Source: Rhodovulum visakhapatnamense (GTDB lineage Bacteria; Pseudomonadota; Alphaproteobacteria; Rhodobacterales; Rhodobacteraceae). Taken from it: 64,000 nt of DNA. Shown here one piece after another: positions 44,901-53,528 of the stretch. Both the position numbers and the translations under genes were made by a program. The stretch is taken from positions 62,001 to 126,000 of the forward strand of contig NZ_SOEB01000002.1 in assembly GCF_004365965.1 (NCBI RefSeq), given 5' to 3'. The notes beneath the pieces are model-generated. The model searched no databases. It saw only the letters and a program-made list of their open reading frames with translations, and was not told where the DNA came from. Position 1 is the stretch's first letter. Each line of letters starts with the position of its first letter.

Positions 44901-47307
44901 GGCTGTCGACGGTTTCGTCGAGCAGGGCGAAATCGCCGGTCAGCGACACGGTATCGGTGTTGTAGAGGAAGCCCACCTTGATCGCGTCGCCTTCAAGCGC
45001 GCCGCCCATGGCGCCCTCGATCGGGCCGGTCTCGACATAGGCATAGCTGCAGCCCTCGGCGTTCAGCGCCGCGACCAGCGCCGCCAGCGAGGTCGAGCCC
45101 AGCGGGTCGTTCTCGATCTCGATCAGGCCCACCACATCGGCCGCGACCGCCTTGATCGCGGCCACCAGCTTGGCTTCCTGCCGGTCGAACTCGGACATCC
45201 CGTCATAGGAGAACGCATTCGCGCCGCGCGGCTCCAGGTCGCCCGCAGGCCCGGTGACGTAGGGGCCGTTATAGCTGCCGGGAGTGGTGTCGATGGAGGT
45301 GAAGTAGTTCAGCACGTTGAAGGACGCGACGGTCAGGCTGCCGCCCACATCCTCGGGCGCTTCGCTGCGCGGATTGGTGGCGGTCAGTTCGCCCGCCTGC
45401 GGCAGGTGGATGCGGTATTCAGGCTCTTCCGAACTCGAGGCGCTGTCCTCGGAATAGCTGAGAACGCCGGTCAGCCCGGTATAGACATCGCCCATCCGGA
45501 TCACGTCGCCCCCATCGAGCCTGCCGTCCTCGCCGAGGAAGGGCACCAGGATCTCGGCCGGGTTCTGCACGTCCGACCCGTCATCCAGCACCAGCGACCG
45601 CGCCGCCACCTCCTTCAGATAGGCGGCATAGCCCTCGACGCCGGGCTCGAAGATCTCGGTATAGGTGGCAAGCTGGCCCTCCGAGCTGATCCGGATCGTG
45701 CCGAACCGGTCCAGCTGGAACATCTCGGTCACGCTCATCTCTTCGGGAATGGCGACCAGCATGCCCTCGTAGGCCTCGAGATTGGCGACATAGTCGCCAT
45801 CGGCATCGACCAGCACCGTCGCGGTGGGGAACTGGATCACCGTGGCCTCGGGCAGCGCCGCCGTGCCGTCGACCGAAACGGCATCGGCGTTGATCCGGGT
45901 CTCGCCGCCGGTTTCGGCAACAAGGCCCTCGACCGTCACCAGATCGCCCGCCGAAACCGCCCGCGTCGAGGCAACGAAGATCCCTTCCGAGGTCTTCGAA
46001 TTGCCATCGGCATCGCTGTCCTCTTCCTGGATGTAGAAGCCGCCAAGCCCCGGCATGACCTGGGTCACGACCGCCTGCACCCGGACCGCCGCCCCCAGCA
46101 GCGGGCTTTCGTCGGCCGCCCCGGCCAGCCCGACCAGCGTGCCGTCGGCCAGATCGGTTTCGCCCTGAATCTCGTGGATGAGGACATCGGCATAGTCCCC
46201 GCCGATCTCGCGCGTGGCGGCGGTGGGGGTGTTGGCCGGGCCGAGGTTGAAATCGGCCAGCACGAAATCGGCCGCGCTGTCGGTATCGACGCCATCCTCG
46301 GCGCGGCGCGCGCCCGCGGGCAGGAAGCTGCCATCGGGGCCGACGACCGGCGCGCCGAAGGCGAAGGACCCCGCGCCCTCGCCATCGGTCACGCCGAGGC
46401 TGTCGATCACGGTCTCGGCGCCGGTGACGCTGTCGCCCGACAGCGAGGCGGTCTCGACCAGCGCCAGCGTGTAGCTGGAATTCTCGATGGTGTTCGTCGC
46501 AATCACCAGATCGGGCGTCACGCCATAGACCTGTGCGACCGACGCGGTGCCGACCAGGAAGAAGCCGTTGGTGCCCAGCGCGTCCCCGGCACCGAAGTCG
46601 ATCCGGGCATCGATATGGCCGTTATCCGACTGCGCGTCGCTTTCGACCACGATCAGGCTCAGCCCCGCCAGCGACTGACCGGGCGCGCCGTAAAGCTCGA
46701 CATATTCGACATCGGTGCCGGTGGTGCTGCCCAGCACCTCGTTGATCACCAGCGCCTGCGCGGCGCCGCCGTAACCTGCCAGCGGCACCGGCGCGGCGGC
46801 GGTGGCATTGGCGGTCGCGTCGTCCAGCGCATCGGCGCCCGAGAAGGTCCAGTCGGCGGGCTTGAAGACCGGGCTCGGGCCGGTGCCCGGATTGCGCGCG
46901 GCCCAGCCGTCGCGATAGTCCCAGACGGTGCCGCTGCCCGAGGCGTCCGGCGTACCGAAGGTATCGACCACGGTGCCGTTCAGGAACAGCTCGATCGCGT
47001 CATCGCCGTTGATCGAGGCGGCGCTTGGCGCGACGAAGTCCGGGGCAAATCCGAAGAAGGCGGCAAAGCCGGTCGATTCGGTCGCAACGTGAAGATAGCT
47101 GCCCGCCTGCACCGAAACGGGGGGAAACACGAATTCCTGCCCGTCCGTACCACCGCCATTATTGGCAGAGCCAAGCCCGTAGACCGAAAGATCGGCAATG
47201 TCTTCAATGGCATAAAGCTCGATGGCCTTGGGCAGCCCGCCGCTCAGCGGGCCGTCGACGATGGCGGTCAGCACAAGACCGGACCCGGTCGATGCGAGTT
47301 CAGGCAT
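41938..47307 (-). CDS. Giant secreted ExeM/NucH-type nuclease fused to a 5'-nucleotidase with RTX-like end
   Basis: A 1789-residue extracellular phosphate-scavenging enzyme. Two lamin-tail/LTD-like domains come first (about 1-160 and 185-340). An ExeM OB-like region follows, then an endonuclease/exonuclease/phosphatase domain from about 654 (ASFNVLNYFTSID, IIGDLNAYTKEDP, ASDHDPVVVGLDL). A metallophosphoesterase/5'-nucleotidase starts near 1002 (ILHVSDQEGS, GNHEFDKG, and SIKNGGGIRASIGE). The end has an RTX-like block (GTAGNDRLTGTDGDDLVV, GGAGADLFYFGD). No N-terminal signal peptide is present, so type I secretion is expected. Confidence 0.92.
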   Translation of the reverse strand: MPELASTGSGLVLTAIVDGPLSGGLPKAIELYAIEDIADLSVYGLGSANNGGGTDGQEFVFPPVSVQAGSYLHVATESTGFAAFFGFAPDFVAPSAASINGDDAIELFLNGTVVDTFGTPDASGSGTVWDYRDGWAARNPGTGPSPVFKPADWTFSGADALDDATANATAAAPVPLAGYGGAAQALVINEVLGSTTGTDVEYVELYGAPGQSLAGLSLIVVESDAQSDNGHIDARIDFGAGDALGTNGFFLVGTASVAQVYGVTPDLVIATNTIENSSYTLALVETASLSGDSVTGAETVIDSLGVTDGEGAGSFAFGAPVVGPDGSFLPAGARRAEDGVDTDSAADFVLADFNLGPANTPTAATREIGGDYADVLIHEIQGETDLADGTLVGLAGAADESPLLGAAVRVQAVVTQVMPGLGGFYIQEEDSDADGNSKTSEGIFVASTRAVSAGDLVTVEGLVAETGGETRINADAVSVDGTAALPEATVIQFPTATVLVDADGDYVANLEAYEGMLVAIPEEMSVTEMFQLDRFGTIRISSEGQLATYTEIFEPGVEGYAAYLKEVAARSLVLDDGSDVQNPAEILVPFLGEDGRLDGGDVIRMGDVYTGLTGVLSYSEDSASSSEEPEYRIHLPQAGELTATNPRSEAPEDVGGSLTVASFNVLNYFTSIDTTPGSYNGPYVTGPAGDLEPRGANAFSYDGMSEFDRQEAKLVAAIKAVAADVVGLIEIENDPLGSTSLAALVAALNAEGCSYAYVETGPIEGAMGGALEGDAIKVGFLYNTDTVSLTGDFALLDETVDSRFATEGVQRPALAQTFTETASGESFTAVVTHLKSKGSVLPGDEDIGDGQGANNATRTEAAKALADWLASDPTGSGDPDVLIIGDLNAYTKEDPVRAIEAGADDIAGTADDYVNVVTRYDPDGYSYVFDGMTGSLDHALASGSLAGQVTGATIWNINADEADALDYNLDYGRDGSLYTADPYRASDHDPVVVGLDLQSAPRIFTLEILHVSDQEGSASSVAAAPNLSAVMNALEAQDLGHDGVADNTIRLSSGDAFIPGVFFEASAAVFGSGGIADIQIQNELGFAAVALGNHEFDKGTAVLAGLISGDAAGDFSALTGSALAGQDFAGTLFPYLSANLDVSTDANLGPLAVAGGQAPQGNSITSSTVLDVNGDLIGVVGATTPTLGRISSPGGVTISPDWAGTQPTEAELDALAAVIQAEVDAVLAANPGMNKVILMAHMQILGIELALASRLSDVDVILAGGSNTLLADETDRLRDDDAAQGTYPQFVTDADGNTVAVVNTDGSYKYVGRLVIDFDEDGHILADSYDAEVSGAYATDDQGVADLGAGDLVDPEIQAIADAIGAQIVATEGNVFGISEVFLNGNRSGSGAEGDADGVRTQETNLGDLTADANLAAARAVDDTVLVSIKNGGGIRASIGETVVPPGGTGYVRQANGEIVDADGEIVKPEGGISETDIKATLAFNNALSLVTVTRADLVAILEHGVAAAPSAAGQFPQVSGVQFSFDPDLPAGARIVSAAITDADGNDIDVLVRDGQLVGDADGLVRVVTLNFMADGGDGYPFPQEAAYTDRVDLADLDGDGTTDGTLSGVATFAADGTEQDALAEYLAANFGDADSAFDLADTGAEGDERIQNLNYRDDTVIDAPALTLVMGTAGNDRLTGTDGDDLVVSGAGFYETMLGGAGADLFYFGDEALNGSRERDIVLDYEVGVDRIALGQGVEIAGIVQSGTSVVVYLDDPLGQDDAIYIRGSGVTAANIDFVHDYTFMGA

Positions 47308-47438
47308 GGTGAATTCTCCCCGTTGCGAGGACCGCCCCCCGCGACCCCCTGCGCACCCCCTTTCGGGGCCGAAGCCAGCCCTAGCAGCGACACATGACGG
47401 AAATGAGAAGGTTAACGCCCGGCGAACAGGCCGCCGCG

Positions 47439-48695
47439 TCAGGCCTCGGCGGTGGCCAGCGCCAGCCCGTCGACGACGGCGGTAAAGGCCTCGGACCGGC
47501 GCAGCGCGGCGCCGGGGCAGACCGCGCGGGCCTCGGCCTCGACCAGCCCCATCAGGCTCGACCCGCCGACCAGCACCACCGCGCCGATCTGGTCGGGGCG
47601 CGCCTGGGCCAGCATCAGGGTTTCATAGATCGCCATCCTGAGCGGCTCGCGGCAAGGCGCGAGCGCCGCGTTCAGCGAGCCCGCCGTGATCGGGGCGCCA
47701 AGGCCGCGTTCGATCCGGCCCATCTCGATCCGCGCGGCCGCGCCGCCGCCATTGGCCGCGATCTTGCCCGCCTCGACCGCGAAGGCCAGTTCGTGACCCA
47801 GCCGCGCGCCGATCACATGGCCAAGCCGCCCCATCGCCACCGCGTCGACCGCGTGGCGTTCCATGTCGGCCACCGCCCGTTCGGTCTCGCGCGTGTAAAG
47901 AAAGGGGATCATCGCCCAGGTCGACAGATCGACATAGATCGCCTTCGGCACCGGCAACAGCCCCTCGCCGAAGCTGCGGCGCAGCTCGCCGCCAAGCCCC
48001 AGCAGCGGCATCGCATGGGCCATCGAGACGGCATGGTCGAAATCGGTGCCGCCCAGCCGGATCCCGTGGCTGGCGAGGATCTCGATGCCGCCCGGCGCCG
48101 CACGGAAGACCGAGAAATCCGAGGTGCCGCCGCCGATATCGACAATCAGTCCCAGCTCGTCGGCCCGGGCATCGGCGCGGGCGGCCAGCGCTGCCGCCTC
48201 GGGCTCGAAGCGGAAGTCGACGGCGTGAAAGCCCGCCGCCTCGTAGCAGCCGCGCAGATCGGCCTCGGCGGCGGCGTCGCGGGCCGGATCGGCGCTGTGG
48301 AAATGCACCGGGCGGCCCGACAGGACCCGGTCGAAGCGGGTGCCCGCATCGGCCTCGGCCCGGGCCTTCAGCTCGGCCAGAAAACCGGTGACGATCTCGG
48401 CCAGCGTCCGCCGCTTGCCGCCGATCGGGCGCGCCTCGTGAAAGAGCGGCGTGCCCAGCACGCTTTTCAGCGCGCGCATGTAGCGCCCTTCCTCGCCCGC
48501 GATCAGCGCCTCGGCGGCGGCCGAACCGATCCGCATCGCCGACCGGTCCTCGGGGAAGAAGATGGCGGTGGGCAGGGTCTCGGCGCCGGGCTCGATGGCC
48601 AGCCTGCGGACCTGACCCCCGGCCAGCATCGCCGCGGCCGAGTTCGAAGTTCCGAAGTCGATGGCAAGCGGAGCGGAGGCAAGCGGGGCGGACAT
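47439..48695 (-). CDS. Hsp70-family ATPase (YegD-like)
   Basis: A 418-residue actin-fold protein. Phosphate-1 is AIDFGTSNSAAA at about residue 11, phosphate-2 is VDIGGGTSDFSVF, and the adenosine motif is VVLVGGSSLMGLVEAEA. It ends after the ATPase fold, without the DnaK substrate-binding domain, as in YegD. Its promoter is divergent from a protease/NTPase operon, only 148 bases away, which suggests a functional link. No signal peptide, so cytoplasmic. Confidence 0.88.
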   Translation of the reverse strand: MSAPLASAPLAIDFGTSNSAAAMLAGGQVRRLAIEPGAETLPTAIFFPEDRSAMRIGSAAAEALIAGEEGRYMRALKSVLGTPLFHEARPIGGKRRTLAEIVTGFLAELKARAEADAGTRFDRVLSGRPVHFHSADPARDAAAEADLRGCYEAAGFHAVDFRFEPEAAALAARADARADELGLIVDIGGGTSDFSVFRAAPGGIEILASHGIRLGGTDFDHAVSMAHAMPLLGLGGELRRSFGEGLLPVPKAIYVDLSTWAMIPFLYTRETERAVADMERHAVDAVAMGRLGHVIGARLGHELAFAVEAGKIAANGGGAAARIEMGRIERGLGAPITAGSLNAALAPCREPLRMAIYETLMLAQARPDQIGAVVLVGGSSLMGLVEAEARAVCPGAALRRSEAFTAVVDGLALATAEA

Positions 48696-48843
48696 GGCGG
48701 GACTCCCTGACGCACGAAGCCTGCCGAGGTAGCGGAAACCGCGCGGCGGCGCAAGGGGCGGCACCCGCCGCCCGAAGCCAGTCTTGGTTTTTGGGGCTTT
48801 CGCGCGCATACTTTCCGCAGGGGATTTCAGGGGGGATTTTTTG

Positions 48844-51606
48844 ATGACGCTGGAATTGCTTGTTGCCGCGCAATCGGTCGCGGCGCCCGAGGCCGAGCCC
48901 GGCCTGCCGCCGGATCGCTTGAGGTTCACGCTCGAATACGCGTCGCCGCCCGATTGCGACGCCCAGCGCACGCGCCTTGCGGGGATGCTGGGAGGCGACC
49001 ATTTCAGCCTTGAGCCGCTCGACCCGCTGCTGCCGCAATTTCTGGTGCTGCAGTTTCCCGGGGTGCGGCGGCGGGTCTCACCCGAGGCGCTGTTCGACGC
49101 GGCCGACACGCTGGTCGAAGAGATGCAGCTGGTCTCGGCGGTGCCGGACATCCGCGCCAGCTTCGTCGGCGCGCCCGAGGACCCCGAGCGGGTCGAAAGC
49201 GTGGCCGATGCCTTTCTCACCCTCACCTGCTGGGTGGCGAAGGACGAGGCGCTGCCCGACGACTGGGCGGTAAGCGCGATCAACGTCAAGCCGGTCTGGG
49301 CGCGCGGCATCACCGGGCAGGGCGTCCTGGTGGCCCAGCCCGATACCGGGGTCGCCGACCATCCCGAACTGGCGGGGGCGCTGGATCTGGGACACGCCTG
49401 GAACACCCTGACCGGCACCGCCGACCCGACCGATCCGCTGTCGACGGCCATGGGCAATCCGGGCCATGGCACCGCGACCTCCTCGACCGTGGCCAGCCGC
49501 GCGGCGGGCCGGGTCTTCGGCGCCGCGCCGGGGGCGAAGGTGGCGCCGATCCGCTGTCTCGACGCGGTGGTTCTGGGGCTCGACCCGACGCCGGTGGCCA
49601 GGGCGATCCTGCATGCGGTGCATGCGGGCGCCGACGTGATCTCGATGTCGCTGGGCGGCGCGCTTTATTCCCCGGCGATGGCGGCGGCGCTGCGGACGGC
49701 CGCGCAGGCCGGGATCGTGATCGTCTCGGCTGCGGGCAATTGCGTGCAGCCGATCGTGGTCTATCCCGCGCGCGACCCGAACGTGGTGGGCATGGCCGGG
49801 ACCAACCATCTGGACAAGCCCTGGAAGGGCACCAGCCGCGGCCGCCAGGTGGCCGCCGCCGCCCCGGCCGAGAATGTCCGCGTCGCGCGCCGCAAGCCCG
49901 GCGACAACGGTCAGGGCACGACCGAGCCCAGTCAGGGCACGTCCTTCGCGACCGCGCTGACCGCGGGCGTGGCCGCGCTTTGGGTCCAGCATCTGGGGCG
50001 CCAGCGCGTCCGGGACGAGGCCGCGCGGATCGGCATCACCGTCACCGACCTCTTCCGCACGGCTCTTAAGGCAACGGCGCGGCGGCCCGCGAACTGGCCG
50101 CAGGGCATGGGCGCGGGCATCGTCGATGCCGACGCGCTTCTGCGGCTCGACCTGTCGCGCATCAGCCCGCTCGCGGCCCCCGAATCCGCGCCCCCGCCCG
50201 ACGACGATGCGATCCTTGCCGCGCTGGAGGACAGCTTTGACGCCATCGAGATGGGCGACGGCGACTGGCCCCGGGTCGGAACCGAGGCGGTCTATCTGCT
50301 GAACGACGCCTGGCTGCGCGAGAACCGGGCCGCCGGCGTCGCGGTCGAGACCACGGCGAGCCCGCGCCCCAGCGCCGGTCTTGTCCGCCACATGCCCGAG
50401 CCGGTCATGCGCGGGCTGGCCGCGCGGTCCGACGCGGGCGCCTTCACGCCGCCGCTGATCGCGGCCACCGGCCCCTCGGCGCAATATGCGAAGCTGCTGG
50501 CGGCAGGCCAGCCCGGCACTGCGGAATCGAGCGCGAACCTGACCGAGCACGAGGCCCGGGCGCGCCTTGCGGGCGAGGGCGCGGGGCGGCTGATGGCGCG
50601 CACCCGCGCCAGTCTCGACCGGCTGCAGGCCACCGGGCTTGGCGACCGCGACGCGCAGGCCCGGATGCTGGAAGGCGCCGAGGAGGTGATCCGCATGGCG
50701 GCCGAGAACCGGCTGGACGAGCTGGACCTGCCCGGCCGCATCACGCTCGAGGCGCTTGTGCGGATCCAGGACCGCCCCGCCTTCCGGGTGATCGACGGCA
50801 GCGTCGATACCGACGATCCGCTGGCGGGCGACTGGGCGCCCTTCCTCGGGCTGGTGGTCGACCTGCCGGACTGGACCCGCTCGGTCGGGCGGATCGACCT
50901 CGACGGCACCCATATCGGCACCGGCTTCCTGATCGGCGGCGGCCGGGTGATGACCAACCGCCATGTGCTGGAAGCCTGCGCCGACGAACTGGCGGGTCCC
51001 GGCGGCAGTCTCTGGCGGCTGGGCCGCGGGGCGGTCACCATCGACTTTTCCGAAACCGCCGATGGCAGCCAGCGCCATGCCCTGACCGGCGTCGTCATGG
51101 CCGGGCCCGATCCGATCAATGGGGTCGAGCGGCTGGGCCATCTGGACATGGCGCTGCTGAGCCTTGACGCGACCGCCCCGGGCCTGCCGCGCGCGTTGCC
51201 GCTGGCGCGGCAGATGGACGAGGCGGCCGATATGGTGGTGATCGGCTATCCCGCCCGGCCGGGGCGGTCGGCCTTCGTGGACCCCGCGACCGGCGCGGTC
51301 AGCCGCGAGATCGGCAATCGCCTGCGCGAGATCTTCGGCACCGATTACGGGCGCAAATACGTGGCGCCCGGCCGGGTCATTCAGGGGCCGGGCATGCTGC
51401 CGGGCGACAGCGAGGGCTGGGCCGCCAGCCATGACTGCACCACGCTCGGCGGCAATTCGGGCTCGGTGCTGGTGCAGTTCACCGCGACGCCCTCGGTCGC
51501 GGGGCTGCATTTCAGCGGCGCGCCCCTGACCGCCAACAAGGCCCATGCGCTGGGACGGGTGGACCAGAGCAGCCTTGGGCCGATCCCCGGCGCCGCCTGG
51601 ATCTGA
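48844..51606 (+). CDS. Double protease: subtilisin-like plus trypsin-like domains
   Basis: A 920-residue protein with two protease domains. After about 145 residues that may be a prodomain comes a subtilase with Asp167 (QPDTGVADHP), His208 (GNPGHGTATS), Asn299 (SAAGN) and Ser367 (SQGTSFATA). A helical middle (about 440-640) leads to a trypsin-like domain with His707 (TNRHVLEA), Asp768 (HLDMALL) and Ser872 (GGNSGSVL). Both triads are intact. No signal peptide is seen, so it probably acts inside the cell. It heads a three-gene operon. Confidence 0.88.
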   Translation: MTLELLVAAQSVAAPEAEPGLPPDRLRFTLEYASPPDCDAQRTRLAGMLGGDHFSLEPLDPLLPQFLVLQFPGVRRRVSPEALFDAADTLVEEMQLVSAVPDIRASFVGAPEDPERVESVADAFLTLTCWVAKDEALPDDWAVSAINVKPVWARGITGQGVLVAQPDTGVADHPELAGALDLGHAWNTLTGTADPTDPLSTAMGNPGHGTATSSTVASRAAGRVFGAAPGAKVAPIRCLDAVVLGLDPTPVARAILHAVHAGADVISMSLGGALYSPAMAAALRTAAQAGIVIVSAAGNCVQPIVVYPARDPNVVGMAGTNHLDKPWKGTSRGRQVAAAAPAENVRVARRKPGDNGQGTTEPSQGTSFATALTAGVAALWVQHLGRQRVRDEAARIGITVTDLFRTALKATARRPANWPQGMGAGIVDADALLRLDLSRISPLAAPESAPPPDDDAILAALEDSFDAIEMGDGDWPRVGTEAVYLLNDAWLRENRAAGVAVETTASPRPSAGLVRHMPEPVMRGLAARSDAGAFTPPLIAATGPSAQYAKLLAAGQPGTAESSANLTEHEARARLAGEGAGRLMARTRASLDRLQATGLGDRDAQARMLEGAEEVIRMAAENRLDELDLPGRITLEALVRIQDRPAFRVIDGSVDTDDPLAGDWAPFLGLVVDLPDWTRSVGRIDLDGTHIGTGFLIGGGRVMTNRHVLEACADELAGPGGSLWRLGRGAVTIDFSETADGSQRHALTGVVMAGPDPINGVERLGHLDMALLSLDATAPGLPRALPLARQMDEAADMVVIGYPARPGRSAFVDPATGAVSREIGNRLREIFGTDYGRKYVAPGRVIQGPGMLPGDSEGWAASHDCTTLGGNSGSVLVQFTATPSVAGLHFSGAPLTANKAHALGRVDQSSLGPIPGAAWI

Positions 51607-51611
51607 CGGCG

Positions 51612-53528
51612 ATGCCCGACGCCATTCCGACGGCGGCGATCATGCGCCTTGCGCGGGGCCTGCGGGTCTCGCGCAGCGTCTTCGAGACCGCCTTCGACGA
51701 GATCGGCGCCCGGCACCGGGCCCCGACCTTCATGCAGCTGGCCGAGACCCGCAACCAGATCGACCCGTTGCCCGCCGGAGCCGAGCGCGACCGGATGGAT
51801 TTCGCCGCGGCGATGGAGCGGGCCAATGCCGATGGCTGGCTGGTCGCCTTCGTGTTCCAGAAATTCTCCGATCTCTCGGCCGGGGTCAGCGACGACGCCC
51901 GGCCCGAGCTGCAAAGCATGGTCAATGCGCATCAGCATTTCGCCGCCGCGCTGGACGTCACCACCGGCACGATGAACGCGCTGCGGCGCTGCTGTCTCAT
52001 CCTCAGCGAAAGGCCCGACCCGAATTCACCCGGCAAGACCATCGCCGACGAGCTGGGATCGGGCTTTCTGATCGGCCCGCATCTGGTGCTGACCAACCAC
52101 CATGTCGTGGCCGGGTTGCTCGATCCGGTCACCGGGACGCCAAAGCCTGACGCCGTGCCGCTGGTGCGGTTCGACTATCACATGGGCCAGCGCGAACTGG
52201 TGCCGCCGGTCAATATCCGGGGCAGTCCCGACTGGCTTTTCACCGCCAGCCCCAGCGTGCCGGGCGCCAGTGCCGAAACCGCCGCCGCGCTGGCCGGTCA
52301 TCTCGACTATGCGATCCTCCGGCTTGACGGACGGCCCGGGCATGCCCGCGGGCATTACGACATCGCCGCCGCCCCCGCCCCGCCCGCGGTGGGCGTGGGG
52401 CTTGAGCTGTGGCAGTTTCCGAAAGGCCAGCCGATGAAGGTGGTCGGCAATGTCCGTGCCCCCGCGCCGCAGGGCCTGGGGATCGACGCGGACCCGATGC
52501 CGCCCCGCATCCACTACCTGATGAACGCGCTGCACGGGTCCTCGGGGGGGCTTGTGCTTGACGGCGACAAGCGACCGGTCGCGATGCACGATGCCGGGTT
52601 CGAGGCGGGCGCGCTGGGCGGCGACCGGGTGAACCGGGCGATCCCGCTGGCGCTGATCGCGCGCCATGCCGGGGCGGCGCTGACAGCGGAACTGGTCCGG
52701 ACCCCGCCCCGGCTTTACTGGAGCCCGGGCCGCGCCCTCCCGATCCTGGGGCGGACCCAGTTGCAGGAGCATATCCACCGCGCGATCGACGGGCGGGCGC
52801 GCATCATCGCGGTGCTGACCGGCCCCGACCAGACCGGCGCGCGGCGGCCCCGGATCGGGCGCAGCTTCACCCACCGGGTACTGTCCGCCTGCCTGCCGCC
52901 CGACCGCCACCATGTCCTGCTGATAGAGACCTCGCAGATCGACCCCGACCCCTTCGTCACCGCGCGCCGGATCGTCGGGCTGATGGGTCCAGAGGCCCGG
53001 GTCGAGCTGCCCGGCGCCTCGGGCGAGACCACGCTGGATGCCGATGCGACCGGGGTGCTGGTCGACCGCACGGTGCAGGCGCTGCTGACGGCAGCGCCGG
53101 GCAAGACGGTCTGGCTGATGATCGACGATATCGACGCCGACCCGATCGGCACCCAGTGGGGCGCATCGGACTATCTGGTCGCGCTTTACCGCCGCGCGGT
53201 CAGCGAGCCCCGGCTGAGGATCGTGCTGGCCGGACTGCCCAAGCGGCTGGAGGGGCTGGGCGATCTGCAGGACGCGACGCTGGTCGAATACCTGGCCGCG
53301 CCCCCCGGCCCGGCCGAGCTGAACGCCTGGATCGAGGGGGTTCTGACCCGCGACATGCCGCCCGACGAATTCTCGCCGCGGCTGGCGGCGCTCTTGCGCG
53401 ATCTGGCCGAGGCCGGGCTGGCGGCCGGGGATGACATGGTGCCGCCCGGCTGCCCGACCGAGGCGCTGGCACGGTTGCTGACCCGCCATGCGCAAAAGGC
53501 CTTTCTGGGCACGGGCGGCGCGCCATGA
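51612..53528 (+). CDS. Trypsin-like protease with N-terminal helical domain and NTPase-like C-terminus
   Basis: A 638-residue protein. Residues 1-~90 are a small helical domain (RLARGLRVSRSVFETAFDEI, later ADGWLVAFVF) that resembles effector-associated adaptor domains. A trypsin-like domain follows, with His164 (LTNHHVVAG), Asp232 (HLDYAIL) and Ser311 (HGSSGGLV). The C-terminal part (about 375-600) has a Walker B-like WLMIDDID and RIVLAGLP, but its P-loop position (VLTGPDQTGARRPRIGRS) is degenerate. It starts 5 bases after the double protease and overlaps the NTPase start (ATGA). Confidence 0.82.
   Translation: MPDAIPTAAIMRLARGLRVSRSVFETAFDEIGARHRAPTFMQLAETRNQIDPLPAGAERDRMDFAAAMERANADGWLVAFVFQKFSDLSAGVSDDARPELQSMVNAHQHFAAALDVTTGTMNALRRCCLILSERPDPNSPGKTIADELGSGFLIGPHLVLTNHHVVAGLLDPVTGTPKPDAVPLVRFDYHMGQRELVPPVNIRGSPDWLFTASPSVPGASAETAAALAGHLDYAILRLDGRPGHARGHYDIAAAPAPPAVGVGLELWQFPKGQPMKVVGNVRAPAPQGLGIDADPMPPRIHYLMNALHGSSGGLVLDGDKRPVAMHDAGFEAGALGGDRVNRAIPLALIARHAGAALTAELVRTPPRLYWSPGRALPILGRTQLQEHIHRAIDGRARIIAVLTGPDQTGARRPRIGRSFTHRVLSACLPPDRHHVLLIETSQIDPDPFVTARRIVGLMGPEARVELPGASGETTLDADATGVLVDRTVQALLTAAPGKTVWLMIDDIDADPIGTQWGASDYLVALYRRAVSEPRLRIVLAGLPKRLEGLGDLQDATLVEYLAAPPGPAELNAWIEGVLTRDMPPDEFSPRLAALLRDLAEAGLAAGDDMVPPGCPTEALARLLTRHAQKAFLGTGGAP

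Noticed and set aside
44026-47397. An 1123-residue open frame on the plus strand opposite the nuclease gene
   Set aside because: No domain or hydrophobic pattern is recognisable, while the minus frame contains several intact enzyme domains; long antisense frames are common at this GC content.
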